Assembly: GCF_028369105.1 (NCBI RefSeq)
Contig: NZ_JAQNDO010000001.1
Coordinates: 3,998,501-4,062,500 of the forward strand
Source: Polyangium mundeleinium
GTDB taxonomy: Bacteria > Myxococcota_A > Polyangia > Polyangiales > Polyangiaceae
DNA: 64,000 nt
Direction of reading: 5' to 3'
The notes beneath the pieces were generated by a model. It had not been told where the DNA came from. It made no database searches and was given only the letters and a program-made list of their open reading frames with translations. Below are positions 43,424 to 51,461 of this stretch, piece after piece. Made by a program: the position numbers and the translations under genes. How positions within the stretch are numbered: position 1 is the first letter of the stretch; each line of letters begins with the position of its first letter.

Positions 43424-44905
43424 ATGCAGCGCGCGCGCGTTTCGGGCTCGGTCGCCCCCATCGTCATCGTCGGCAGCGGCTTCGCGGGCCTGGCCATGGC
43501 GATCCGGCTCAAGCAGGCCGGCATCCACGACTTCACCCTCTTCGAGCAGGCGGGGCGTGTCGGCGGCACCTGGCGCGACAACCATTACCCCGGCGCGGCG
43601 TGCGACGTCGAATCGCACCTCTACTCGTTCTCGTTCGAGCCGAACCCGCGCTGGACGCGCAGCTTTGCGCCGCAGGCCGAGATCCTGGACTACCTCGAGT
43701 CCTGCGCCCGCAAGTACGGCTTGCTCCCCCACATTCGCCTGAACACCGAGGTCCGACGCGCCACGTTCGACGAGCGGTCAGGGGTTTGGCGGGTCGAGAC
43801 GAGCGACGGCTGCACGACGACGGCGCGCGTGCTCGTCTCGGCCTGCGGCGGCCTCAACCGCCCCGCGCTCCCCGACATCCCCGGCCTCGGCGTGTTCGGC
43901 GGGAAAACCTTTCATTCGGCGCGCTGGGACCAGCACGCGGATCTCGAAGGCAAGACGGTGGCGGTCATCGGCACCGGGGCGAGCGCGATCCAGATCGTGC
44001 CGGCCATCGCGCCGAAGGTCGGGCGCCTCCACCTCTTTCAGCGCACGCCGCCGTGGATCGTGCCAAAACAAGACCGGGCGATCTCGCCGAACGAGCGCGC
44101 CCGGTTCGCCCGCGTGCCGCTCCTCCAGCGGATGGCCCGCCTCCGGCAATACTGGTGGCACGAGCTCTTCGCCCTCGGGTTCGTCGCCGAGCCGCGCATC
44201 ATGAAGATCGCCGAGCGGCTCGCGCGGATGTACCTCGCGAAGAGCGTGCCCGATCCGGTATTGCGGGAAAAACTCACGCCGCGTTATACGATGGGCTGCA
44301 AGCGAGTCCTGCTCTCGAACGATTATTACCCGGCGCTCCTCCGATCGAACGTCGAGCTCGTCACCGATTCCATCGAGGCGATCGAGGCGGAGGGCGTGCG
44401 GACGAGCGACGGGGTTGTCCGAGAGGTCGATACGCTGATCCTCGCGACCGGGTTCCAGGCGGCGGAGGCCGTCGCGCCGTTCGAGATTCGCGGGCGGGGC
44501 GGGCGTGATTTGAACGACGCGTGGCGCGACGGGCCCGAGGCCTACCTCGGGACGACGATCGCGGGGTTTCCCAATTTCTTCCTGATCGTCGGGCCGAACG
44601 TCGGCCTCGGCCACAGCTCGATGGTCTTCATGATCGAGTCGCAGGCGGCCTATGTGATGAGCTGCATCGAGGCGATGCGGGCGCGTCGGTGGAAGTTCGT
44701 CGACGTGCGGCCGGAGGCGCAGGCCGAGGAGAACCGCAAGCTCCAGGCGCGTTTTCCGCGCACGGTCTGGTCGACCGGATGCGTGAGCTGGTACCAGACC
44801 CGGAGCGGCAAGAACACCACACTTTGGCCGGGCTTTACCTTCGAGTATCGCCTGAAGACGCGGCGCTTCGATCCCGCGCCCTACGAGGTGGTCCCGATGG
44901 CGTGA
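43424..44905 (+). CDS. Flavin-containing Baeyer-Villiger-type monooxygenase
   Basis: 493 aa. FAD site VGSGFAGLAMAIRLKQAG, second site VAVIGTGASAIQIVPAI for NADPH, and between them FGGKTFHSARWD, the Baeyer-Villiger fingerprint FxGxxxHxxxW. ILATGF also fits. Length fits type I BVMOs. It should insert one oxygen into a ketone to give an ester or lactone using NADPH and O2. It is followed by an SDR 76 bp downstream and preceded by a divergent TetR gene, a layout typical of inducible ketone or xenobiotic catabolism. Confidence 0.88.
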   Translation: MQRARVSGSVAPIVIVGSGFAGLAMAIRLKQAGIHDFTLFEQAGRVGGTWRDNHYPGAACDVESHLYSFSFEPNPRWTRSFAPQAEILDYLESCARKYGLLPHIRLNTEVRRATFDERSGVWRVETSDGCTTTARVLVSACGGLNRPALPDIPGLGVFGGKTFHSARWDQHADLEGKTVAVIGTGASAIQIVPAIAPKVGRLHLFQRTPPWIVPKQDRAISPNERARFARVPLLQRMARLRQYWWHELFALGFVAEPRIMKIAERLARMYLAKSVPDPVLREKLTPRYTMGCKRVLLSNDYYPALLRSNVELVTDSIEAIEAEGVRTSDGVVREVDTLILATGFQAAEAVAPFEIRGRGGRDLNDAWRDGPEAYLGTTIAGFPNFFLIVGPNVGLGHSSMVFMIESQAAYVMSCIEAMRARRWKFVDVRPEAQAEENRKLQARFPRTVWSTGCVSWYQTRSGKNTTLWPGFTFEYRLKTRRFDPAPYEVVPMA

Positions 44906-44981
44906 GCGCCATTGACGGAGCGGCGCGGGTCGGGCTCTCATGCCGGCCAGGAGATCACGAGACGAGGACGAGGAGAACTTC

Positions 44982-45785
44982 ATGGGACTTCGATCATCGG
45001 GATGCAGCGTCATCACCGGGGCAGGGGGCGGCTTCGGCCGTGCGCTCGCGCTCGAGCTCGCGGCGCGCGGCGGGCGGCTCGTGCTTTCCGACATCCACCC
45101 CGGCGCGGCGGAAGAGACGGCCCGCCTCGCCCGCGCCCGCGGCGCCGCCTCGGCCACGGCGCTCGGTTGCGACGTGACGAAAATCGAGGAGGTGGAGGCG
45201 CTCGCGAACGCTTGCGGGGGCCCCGTCGACCTCCTGGTCAACAACGCCGGCGTCAGCAGCGGCGGGCTCGTCGGGGACCTCTCGCTCGCGGATTGGCGCT
45301 GGACGATCGAGGTCGATCTCTTCGGCGTGATCCACGGCTGCCACGCCTTCGTTCCCCGCATGAAAAAGCAGGGATCCGGACACATCCTCAATGTCGCCTC
45401 CGCCGCGGGCCTCTTGTGCGCGCCACGCATGGCCGCCTACAACGCCGCGAAGGCGGGCGTCATCGCGATCTCGGAGACCTTGGCCGTGGAGCTCGACGGC
45501 ACGGGCGTGGGCGTGACCGTTCTCTGTCCGACGTTTTTCAAGACAGACATCGTGAATTCGGGTCGCTTCGCGGATCAAGAGACCCGCGACATGGCGGACG
45601 AACTCATGGCGGGCGGGCGCCCGGTCGAGGAGGTGGTCCTCGCGGCGCTCGCGGCCGTGGAGCAAGACGAGCTTTATGCGGTGCCGATGGCCGACGCGCG
45701 CTGGCTCTGGAGGATGAAGCGCGCGCTGCCGAGCTCGTTCCGCAAGCTCATCAGCTTCGGCGTGAATCTGCGGGCGAAGCGCTGA
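44982..45785 (+). CDS. Short-chain dehydrogenase/reductase next to the monooxygenase
   Basis: 267 aa. ATG 44982 has AGGAG 6 nt upstream. Motifs: TGAGGGFG, LSDIH (NAD-type Asp), NNAGVSS, NVASAAG with the catalytic Ser, and YNAAK (Tyr-x3-Lys). It lacks the usual FabG C-terminal end and finishes with KLISFGVNLRAKR, like the SDRs often paired with flavin monooxygenases, where they oxidise an alcohol to the ketone the monooxygenase then attacks. Probably in one operon with the monooxygenase. Confidence 0.85.
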   Translation: MGLRSSGCSVITGAGGGFGRALALELAARGGRLVLSDIHPGAAEETARLARARGAASATALGCDVTKIEEVEALANACGGPVDLLVNNAGVSSGGLVGDLSLADWRWTIEVDLFGVIHGCHAFVPRMKKQGSGHILNVASAAGLLCAPRMAAYNAAKAGVIAISETLAVELDGTGVGVTVLCPTFFKTDIVNSGRFADQETRDMADELMAGGRPVEEVVLAALAAVEQDELYAVPMADARWLWRMKRALPSSFRKLISFGVNLRAKR

Positions 45786-45815
45786 GGGCCCACCATCGAT
45801 GGAGGAGCTCGGCCT

Positions 45816-47120
45816 TCAGCGCAGACCTTCGAGATAAGAACCGAGCCCTCGCTCCTCGGACCAGGTGCGGAGTTTTTCCAGCGCCTTCGATTCGATCTGC
45901 CGAATTCGCTCGCGGCTCAGCGAGAACGAGCGGCCGATCTGCTCCAAGGTATGGTCGTCCTCGCCCGTCAGCCCATATCGGAGCCGCAGGACCTCACGCT
46001 CGCGGGGCGTGAGCGTCTCCAGCATCTCGCTTGCGGCCTCACGCATGCGCGTTCGCGCGAGCGCCTCGTCGGGCGCGTCGGTTTCGCTCGCCAGGGTGTC
46101 GCCGAAGCGGAAATCGCCCTCCTCGCCCATCGGCGCGTCGAGGCTGACCGGCATGAGCGAGAGCGCGCGGACTGCCTGGACTTTGTCGAGCGGCACGCCC
46201 GAGCTCTCCGCGATCTCCTCTTGCGAGGGGGATCGAGCGTTCTTCTGCGAGAGCGCCCGCTCCGCGCCGAGGACCCGCCGCCGGCTCGCCGTGAGGTGCA
46301 CCGGCATGCGCACGTCCTTGCCTTGGTAGAGGAGCGCCCGCTCGATCGATTGCCGGATCCACCACGCCGCATACGTGCCGAATCGATAGCCGCGCGAATA
46401 GTCGAACTTGTCGGCGGCCCGGATGAGGCCGAGGTTGCCCTCCTGCACGAGGTCGAGCAGGGGGACGCCGCGATTCGAATAATGGCGCGCCGTCGCCACC
46501 ACGAGGCGCAGGTTTGCCCGGACGAGCTCGCTCTTCTCGTGCGCCGCCCGCGCCCGCGCCTTGGCGGAGCGATCACGCGCCTCTTCGATGCGCGCCTGCT
46601 CCTCGGCGTGGGTGGCCTTCGCGCGGGCCGCGAGCGCCTGATCGAGGCGCTCGACGAGCGTCGGGTCGACCCGCAGCGTGTCGAATGCATCCGCGAGATC
46701 CGCGGGCAGCGCGGCGTCGCTCTCCGGCCCTTCGGCGAGCGCGCGCGCTCGTTCGAGCGCGTCGACGAGGCGGCTCGTGGTGTCCGCCGCGTCCGGGGCC
46801 TCTCCGTTGAGGAGGAGATCCCGCGGGTTTGTCTGGCCAGACGTGATTTCCGCCGCCATCGCGGCGAGCGCGTGCACGCTCGCGGAGGAGCGGACGAGCG
46901 CGGACAGCGCGTCACGCTCGGCGTCCACGATACGACGCCCGAGCTCGGCTTCGGCCTCGCGCGTGAGCGGCTGGCTCGCTTCGAGCCCCCGCAGATAGAG
47001 ATCGGTCGCGTCCTGGATCGGAGCCGTGCGAGGCGCCGGAGGCGCGGGGGCCTTGCGCGTGCGCGGATGACGCGTGCGTGCGGGCTCCTTCGCGGGGCCC
47101 GCGATCCTGAGTTTGTTCAA
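45816..47120 (-). CDS. Sigma-70 family RNA polymerase sigma factor (group 2, RpoD-like)
   Basis: 434 aa from TTG 47120, with GGAG 6 nt upstream and no better ATG. Region 1.1 is absent; the N terminus is a short basic Pro/Arg tail. Region 1.2 (DLYLRGLEASQPLTREAEAE, about 39-58), a non-conserved acidic insert, region 2 (RANLRLVVATARHYSNRGVP, LLDLVQEGNLGLIRAADKFD, YRFGTYAAWWIRQSIERAL), region 3, and region 4 (LTPREREVLRLRYGLTGEDD, IGRSFSLSRERIRQIESKAL) are all intact. It should recognise a housekeeping-like -10/-35 promoter and act as an alternative or stationary-phase sigma factor. Confidence 0.88.
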   Translation of the reverse strand: MNKLRIAGPAKEPARTRHPRTRKAPAPPAPRTAPIQDATDLYLRGLEASQPLTREAEAELGRRIVDAERDALSALVRSSASVHALAAMAAEITSGQTNPRDLLLNGEAPDAADTTSRLVDALERARALAEGPESDAALPADLADAFDTLRVDPTLVERLDQALAARAKATHAEEQARIEEARDRSAKARARAAHEKSELVRANLRLVVATARHYSNRGVPLLDLVQEGNLGLIRAADKFDYSRGYRFGTYAAWWIRQSIERALLYQGKDVRMPVHLTASRRRVLGAERALSQKNARSPSQEEIAESSGVPLDKVQAVRALSLMPVSLDAPMGEEGDFRFGDTLASETDAPDEALARTRMREAASEMLETLTPREREVLRLRYGLTGEDDHTLEQIGRSFSLSRERIRQIESKALEKLRTWSEERGLGSYLEGLR

Positions 47121-47286
47121 TGTGGTCTCCAGGCCCGCGTCCTGCCCGGCGAAGACGCGGCGGAGGGTGGTGCTCGCCGGGATTATGGAACATAAGCATC
47201 CCTCGCGCCTCCGAAAGGGGGGCGCACAAAAGAATTGCGGGCGAGGGAGCCATCCCAGCCGTCGAATACGAATGATGTGCGTGCGC

Positions 47287-47871
47287 TCAGCCAGTCAGGA
47301 GCATGGCCACCATCGCGGCCGAGGCGGTCTCGCCCCAGCCGGAGAACGTCTCGGGGATCCGGACGCTCACGAGCTCCATCGAACCCCCACAACGTAGCGA
47401 CCCTTCGTAAATGTGCCCGCGCCGCGCGAGATCGAACCCGCAGAGGCCGACGGTCCCGGTGAGCGCCTCGGGCCCGATCCAGAGATCGGTGATGCGCCCG
47501 CGGAGCAGCCCCTCGACGTGCTGCCGCTTCTCCACGCGCGTCACGCGGAGCCGCAGCGGCTCGGCGCCCCACAGCCCTTCGACCTCGGCGCCGCGGACGG
47601 AGGCGCTCAGCGTCTTGCCGAGCACGAGGCCGCGCAGGACCTTGCCGTCGTCCTCGGCGTAGAGGCCGACGTTCACGACCGGCCCGATCGCCGTCCCCTC
47701 GCCGATCGTCGCGTTGATGACGTGCCCGCCCGAGCCCTGCAGGAAGAAGTCGTTCGGCCTCCCGGGCTCGTCGTAGAGCGCCTCCTGGGAGGGCATGTTG
47801 GGCTCCTCGTACCCGCAAGAGGCCGGCGCGAGGAGGGCGAGCGCGACGAAGGAGAGGGAGAGCCTGGGCAT
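47287..47871 (-). CDS. Small lipoprotein, unknown function
   Basis: 194 aa. ATG 47871 (GTG 47874 directly before it) has GAGGT 6 nt upstream. The signal ends in lipobox APASC. The mature part is beta-rich (HVINATIGEGTAIGPVVNVG, GLVLGKTLSASVRGAEVEGL) with two Cys late in the chain (GLCGFDLARRG, GSLRCGGSME). It is third in a row on the minus strand after the LOG and UbiB-like genes (53-bp gap), so co-transcription is possible. The 166 bp between it and the sigma factor gene hold no gene. Confidence 0.66.
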   Translation of the reverse strand: MPRLSLSFVALALLAPASCGYEEPNMPSQEALYDEPGRPNDFFLQGSGGHVINATIGEGTAIGPVVNVGLYAEDDGKVLRGLVLGKTLSASVRGAEVEGLWGAEPLRLRVTRVEKRQHVEGLLRGRITDLWIGPEALTGTVGLCGFDLARRGHIYEGSLRCGGSMELVSVRIPETFSGWGETASAAMVAMLLTG

Positions 47872-47924
47872 CACGGACCTCGGCGGAGTATAAGCCGAAG
47901 GGCGCGTTTCACAACGGCCCGGCA

Positions 47925-49211
47925 TCAGACGAACCCCGCCTCGCGCAGGAACGTCTCTTCCACGGCCGCATAATCGAGGCTCACGTCGAGGCGCGCGAGC
48001 ACCGAATAAAAGCCGAATTGCAGCCGGTTCATGAAGAGCATGCCGGGCGGGAGCTGCACGAAGTTGCCGTCCTTCTTGGACAGCACCTCGTTTTTCATCT
48101 CCTTGATGCCCTCGACCAGGCTCGCCGCGTACGTCCGCGTGATCCGGAACGGCGAGCCGAAGATCGGCTCGAAGCAGCGGCGCGAGTATGCGACCGCCAT
48201 TCGCTCGTAGACCCCGCCCTCCGTGAGCAGGATCTTCGTGGCGATCTCGCCGAACGCCTCTTCGTCCCGGCGCAAGGCCGCGAGGTGGAGGTTTCGCGCG
48301 AGTGTGAGCCGCTCGCCTTCGATGGGCTGCACGCAGCCGAAATCGAGGAAGATGATCGAGCCGTCGTCCTGGAACAGGTAATTGCCCGGGTGCGGGTCGG
48401 CGTTGAACATGCCGCCGACGAGGTTGCCCTTGAAGACGAACCGCCAGAGCGTGTCGGCATAACGCTCCCGGATCACGAGGTCCGCCTCGCACGCCTCTTC
48501 CAGGGTTTTTCCGTGCACGAGCTCGCTCGTGAGCACGCGCTTGCTCGATCGTTCTGCGATGACCTCGGGAATGCGGATCGCCGGATCGCCTTCGTGGAGC
48601 GCCGTGAACGCGCGCTGCCTCCGGGCTTCGAGCTCGTAATCGAGCTCTTCCATGAAGCGTGCCCGGAGCTCGGCGAGCACGGCCTTGGGCTCCAGGCGCT
48701 TCGGCCCGAGCACCGCGACCATGCCGCCGAGGACGTCGGCATTTTCGAGGTCGCTCTCCACGGCCTTTTCGATGCCCGGGTGCTGCACCTTCACGGCGAC
48801 CTCGCGCCCGTTGTCGAGCCGCGCGCGGTGCACCTGGCCGATCGAGGCGCTCGCGAACGGCTGCTCTTCCCATTCGGTGAAGAGTTTGTCGATGGGCGCC
48901 CCGAGATCCTCCTCGACCCGCGCGCGGATGGCGGCGGGAGACGAGGTCGGCGCGGCGTTCCGGAGCTTGCGCATGGCCGTCTCGTAGGCCTCGCGTTGCC
49001 CCTCGGGGACCATGCCGTCCACGTAGCTCGCCATCTGGCCGGCCTTGGCGGCGAGGCCGCGCAGCGTGCCGAGCATCTCCGCGGCTTTGCTCGCGGCGGC
49101 GTCGGCGGCCGACGTCCCGCGGATCAGGCTCGCGCCCGTGCGCGCACCGACCGCGGCGAGCCGCGCGAGCCTTCCCAGGCGTCCTTCCGGGATCTTTCGT
49201 TCGTCGGTCAT
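47925..49211 (-). CDS. ABC1/UbiB-family atypical kinase
   Basis: 428 aa. The family's N-terminal KxGQ motif is present in LRGLAAKAGQMASYVDG, the Ala-rich nucleotide loop in FASASIGQVHRARL, the Lys in VAVKVQHPG, and the catalytic NADPHPGNYLFQDDGSI followed by FLDFGCVQ. These proteins (UbiB, ADCK) have weak ATPase activity and support quinone and isoprenoid-lipid metabolism at the membrane. No C-terminal membrane helix pair is clear. The LOG gene lies 34 bp upstream on the same strand. Confidence 0.87.
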   Translation of the reverse strand: MTDERKIPEGRLGRLARLAAVGARTGASLIRGTSAADAAASKAAEMLGTLRGLAAKAGQMASYVDGMVPEGQREAYETAMRKLRNAAPTSSPAAIRARVEEDLGAPIDKLFTEWEEQPFASASIGQVHRARLDNGREVAVKVQHPGIEKAVESDLENADVLGGMVAVLGPKRLEPKAVLAELRARFMEELDYELEARRQRAFTALHEGDPAIRIPEVIAERSSKRVLTSELVHGKTLEEACEADLVIRERYADTLWRFVFKGNLVGGMFNADPHPGNYLFQDDGSIIFLDFGCVQPIEGERLTLARNLHLAALRRDEEAFGEIATKILLTEGGVYERMAVAYSRRCFEPIFGSPFRITRTYAASLVEGIKEMKNEVLSKKDGNFVQLPPGMLFMNRLQFGFYSVLARLDVSLDYAAVEETFLREAGFV

Positions 49212-49245
49212 CGGGGCGGAGGTGTGGGGCGCGGGCGGGGGTGGT

Positions 49246-49842
49246 TCAAGGTTTGTCGATCCACCGACCGATATCGGGGACCTGGAGCTTCGAGAGGCGG
49301 TCGAGCAGCGTGTCCATCGTATCGGCCGACGCGCAGAGCGGGCGGTGAATGGGACGGATGAAGCCCTCGGTCATCGCGTGATCGAGGAACGCGACGAGGT
49401 GGTCGTAGTAGCCGCGCACGTTGAGCAGGCCGACCGGCTTCTTGTGGTAGTTGAGCTGCGACCAGGTCACGACCTCGAACACCTCTTCGAGCGTGCCCCA
49501 GCCGCCGGGCAGGGCGACGAAGGCGTCGGCCATAGAGGCCATCATAGTCTTGCGGGCGTGCATGCTGTCGACGATGAAGAGCTCCGTCAGCCCCTCGTGC
49601 GCGAGCTCGCGGGCTTTGAGCTTCTCGGGGATCACGCCGTAGACCTTGCCGCCCTTCATGAGCGCGCCCTCGGCGACGGCGCCCATCATGCCGACGCGGC
49701 CGCCGCCGTAGACGAGGTCGATGCCGCGCTCGGCGAGGAAGGCGCCGGCTGCGCGGGCGGCGTCGAGGTAATGGGCCCCGACGCCGCCGGAGGCCCCGCA
49801 GTAGACCGCGACGCGGCGGAAATGGGTGCGCGTGCTGTTCAT
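49246..49842 (-). CDS. LOG-family Rossmann protein (cytokinin riboside phosphoribohydrolase-like)
   Basis: 198 aa from ATG 49842. VAVYCGASGGV, DLVYGGGRVGMMG and the signature LPGGWGTLEEVFEV (PGGxGTxxE) are those of LONELY GUY proteins, which split AMP-type nucleotides to base and ribose 5-phosphate, also called PpnN/YvdD-like in bacteria. MHARKTMM just before the signature is conserved too. A TATGTT hexamer ends 7 nt before the ATG. It heads a likely three-gene unit with the UbiB-like and lipoprotein genes. Confidence 0.87.
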   Translation of the reverse strand: MNSTRTHFRRVAVYCGASGGVGAHYLDAARAAGAFLAERGIDLVYGGGRVGMMGAVAEGALMKGGKVYGVIPEKLKARELAHEGLTELFIVDSMHARKTMMASMADAFVALPGGWGTLEEVFEVVTWSQLNYHKKPVGLLNVRGYYDHLVAFLDHAMTEGFIRPIHRPLCASADTMDTLLDRLSKLQVPDIGRWIDKP

Positions 49843-49857
49843 GCCGCGGAACATAGT

Positions 49858-49875
49858 CCAGGGCGTCGGCCCTGG
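49858..49875 (-). terminator. Hairpin between the pectinacetylesterase-like and LOG genes
   Basis: CCAGGGC and GCCCTGG flank GTCG, 50 bp after the stop codon of the upstream minus-strand gene and just before the -10 of the LOG gene. No U-run, so termination is only probable. Confidence 0.35.
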
Positions 49876-49924
49876 CATCCGGAAAATTCGGTAAGAGCGG
49901 AATGTTGCTCCGCGTGCCGTTTCG

Positions 49925-51286
49925 TTACGGCCCGATGTGGGTGGCCGCGGCGCCGTCGACGATGCCCTTCACCCACTCGGACAAGGGCGTTCCATCCACG
50001 TTGGTGTTGTAATAGCCGTTGCCGCCGAGATAGGTGTGGGTCGTGGCGCTCACGAAATAGCTGCTCCACGCGGGCGATTGCTCGAGGAAGTTCTTGCGGA
50101 TCTCCTCGAGTCCCGCGGTGTATTCGGCGCCGGAGAGCGCCGTCGGGAAGATTCCGTCGATGTTCTGGCAGTCGTTTTTCCCGTAGCCGTAGAACTGCGA
50201 GATCGTGTTGTCCTTGTCGGACGAGATGAGCCCCAGCGAGGCCTCGGGGTATTTCTGCCCGAGGAGCTTCCAGGCATTGGCGAGGCCACCGCCGTTCGGG
50301 AGCGAGCATTCGACGCAGTCGGCGGGGAGCGTGTCCGCGAAGTTGTAGAGATCGCGCCAGCGCTTCTGGAGGCAGGGCGCCATGTAGGTGTCGCCCATCG
50401 GGGGGCCCGAGTCGTCGATCAGCGCGACGGGCGTGGGGCAGAAGGCCTGCGCCACGCGGTCGTAATTGTAGAACGCGCCGAACCCGCCCGCGCTCACGCC
50501 GGTGAGCAGGACCTCGGTCACGTTCTTGAACGTGGGGATGATGCGCTTCAAGTAATGGCCGATGTTCGCGTACCCGACGAACTGCTGGTTCTTCGGGGAG
50601 GTCAAGCCCGGCACGTCGGCGCCCGGGGCATTGCCGGCGTGCACGTCGCCTGTGCAATAGGGGACGTAGACGAAGCTCCAGTCCTTCACGGAGTTCGCGG
50701 CGTTCGACGTGCTGAAGAGGCCGTTCTTCCCGCCGTTGTTTTTCCAGTTGTCGAAGTTGTTCTGCCCGTAGGAGCCCGTGTTCAGGTTGCACGTCGTGCC
50801 GTTGAAGCACGCGCCGCCGCCCTCGAGGTAAATGACGAGCTTCGTCGATTGCGGGTTGATGCGGACGCCGAACCCGGTGGAGCTGCCGCTCCGGCATTTC
50901 GCCTCGGGGACCGGCACCCACGTCCATTGCTCGGCCTGCGCCTCGACGGGCGCGCCGTCGAACGGCCCCTCGGGCGCGCACGCGGGCCCGCCGCCGCCGG
51001 AGCCGCCCGTTCCACCGGAGCCGCCCATTCCACCGGCGCCCGCGCCGGCGTCCCCGCCGGAGCCGCCGCTCCCGCCGTCCCCGCCCGTGCCGCCCATTCC
51101 GCCGGCGCTTCCGCCGCCGTCCCCGCCGGCGCCGCCCGAGCCGCCCACGGACGTGCCGCCGCTCGAGCTCGACGTGCTCGTGAAAAGTCCATCGGTATCG
51201 CCGTCTCCGCCGCCGCAGCCGGCCGCGGCGAGGAGCGAGACGAGGGGAATGGCAAGCGTGCTAGGTGAGAATCGAAGCGCTCTCAT
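49925..51286 (-). CDS. Pectinacetylesterase-family (NOTUM-like) lipoprotein
   Basis: 453 aa. Lipobox LLAAAGC, a long Gly/Ser/Ala-rich linker (about 38-100), then an alpha/beta-hydrolase domain with LVIYLEGGGACFN (oxyanion strand), the nucleophile elbow LLTGVSAGGFGAFYNYDRV, IDDSGPPM and a late His (ATTHTYLGGNG). This combination marks the pectinacetylesterase/NOTUM family, which removes acetyl or other acyl groups from sugars or proteins. Conserved Cys pairs (CVECS, CQNID) suggest disulfides. It acts outside the cell. Promoter leaderless (see 51293). Confidence 0.85.
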   Translation of the reverse strand: MRALRFSPSTLAIPLVSLLAAAGCGGGDGDTDGLFTSTSSSSGGTSVGGSGGAGGDGGGSAGGMGGTGGDGGSGGSGGDAGAGAGGMGGSGGTGGSGGGGPACAPEGPFDGAPVEAQAEQWTWVPVPEAKCRSGSSTGFGVRINPQSTKLVIYLEGGGACFNGTTCNLNTGSYGQNNFDNWKNNGGKNGLFSTSNAANSVKDWSFVYVPYCTGDVHAGNAPGADVPGLTSPKNQQFVGYANIGHYLKRIIPTFKNVTEVLLTGVSAGGFGAFYNYDRVAQAFCPTPVALIDDSGPPMGDTYMAPCLQKRWRDLYNFADTLPADCVECSLPNGGGLANAWKLLGQKYPEASLGLISSDKDNTISQFYGYGKNDCQNIDGIFPTALSGAEYTAGLEEIRKNFLEQSPAWSSYFVSATTHTYLGGNGYYNTNVDGTPLSEWVKGIVDGAAATHIGP

Positions 51287-51292
51287 GGGGCC

Positions 51293-51321
51293 ACGGTAAA
51301 GGATCGGTCGCGCGCGCTCAA
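51293..51321 (-). promoter_or_regulatory. Candidate leaderless promoter for the 49925-51286 gene
   Basis: On the minus strand TTGAGC (51316-51321), 17 nt, TACCGT (51293-51298), then GGCCCC and ATG 51286. Confidence 0.45.
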
Positions 51322-51419
51322 CGCGGATCGTGGACGAACCGTTCAGGTGGAAGATTGGAAGCGGGGGTGGAAATGGTCGGGGCGGCGTTGGTGGTGTGGA
51401 AGCCCGAAGGACGTGCCCC

Positions 51420-51449
51420 TTGACCTCGCGCGCCTGACTTGCCTATCGT
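51420..51449 (+). promoter_or_regulatory. Candidate promoter of the retron operon
   Basis: TTGACC (51420-51425), 18 nt, TATCGT (51444-51449), then 12 nt to ATG 51462 with no Shine-Dalgarno. It is the only good match in the 175-bp divergent region shared with the pectinacetylesterase-like gene. Confidence 0.45.
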
Positions 51450-51461
51450 CTCGGCCTTCGC

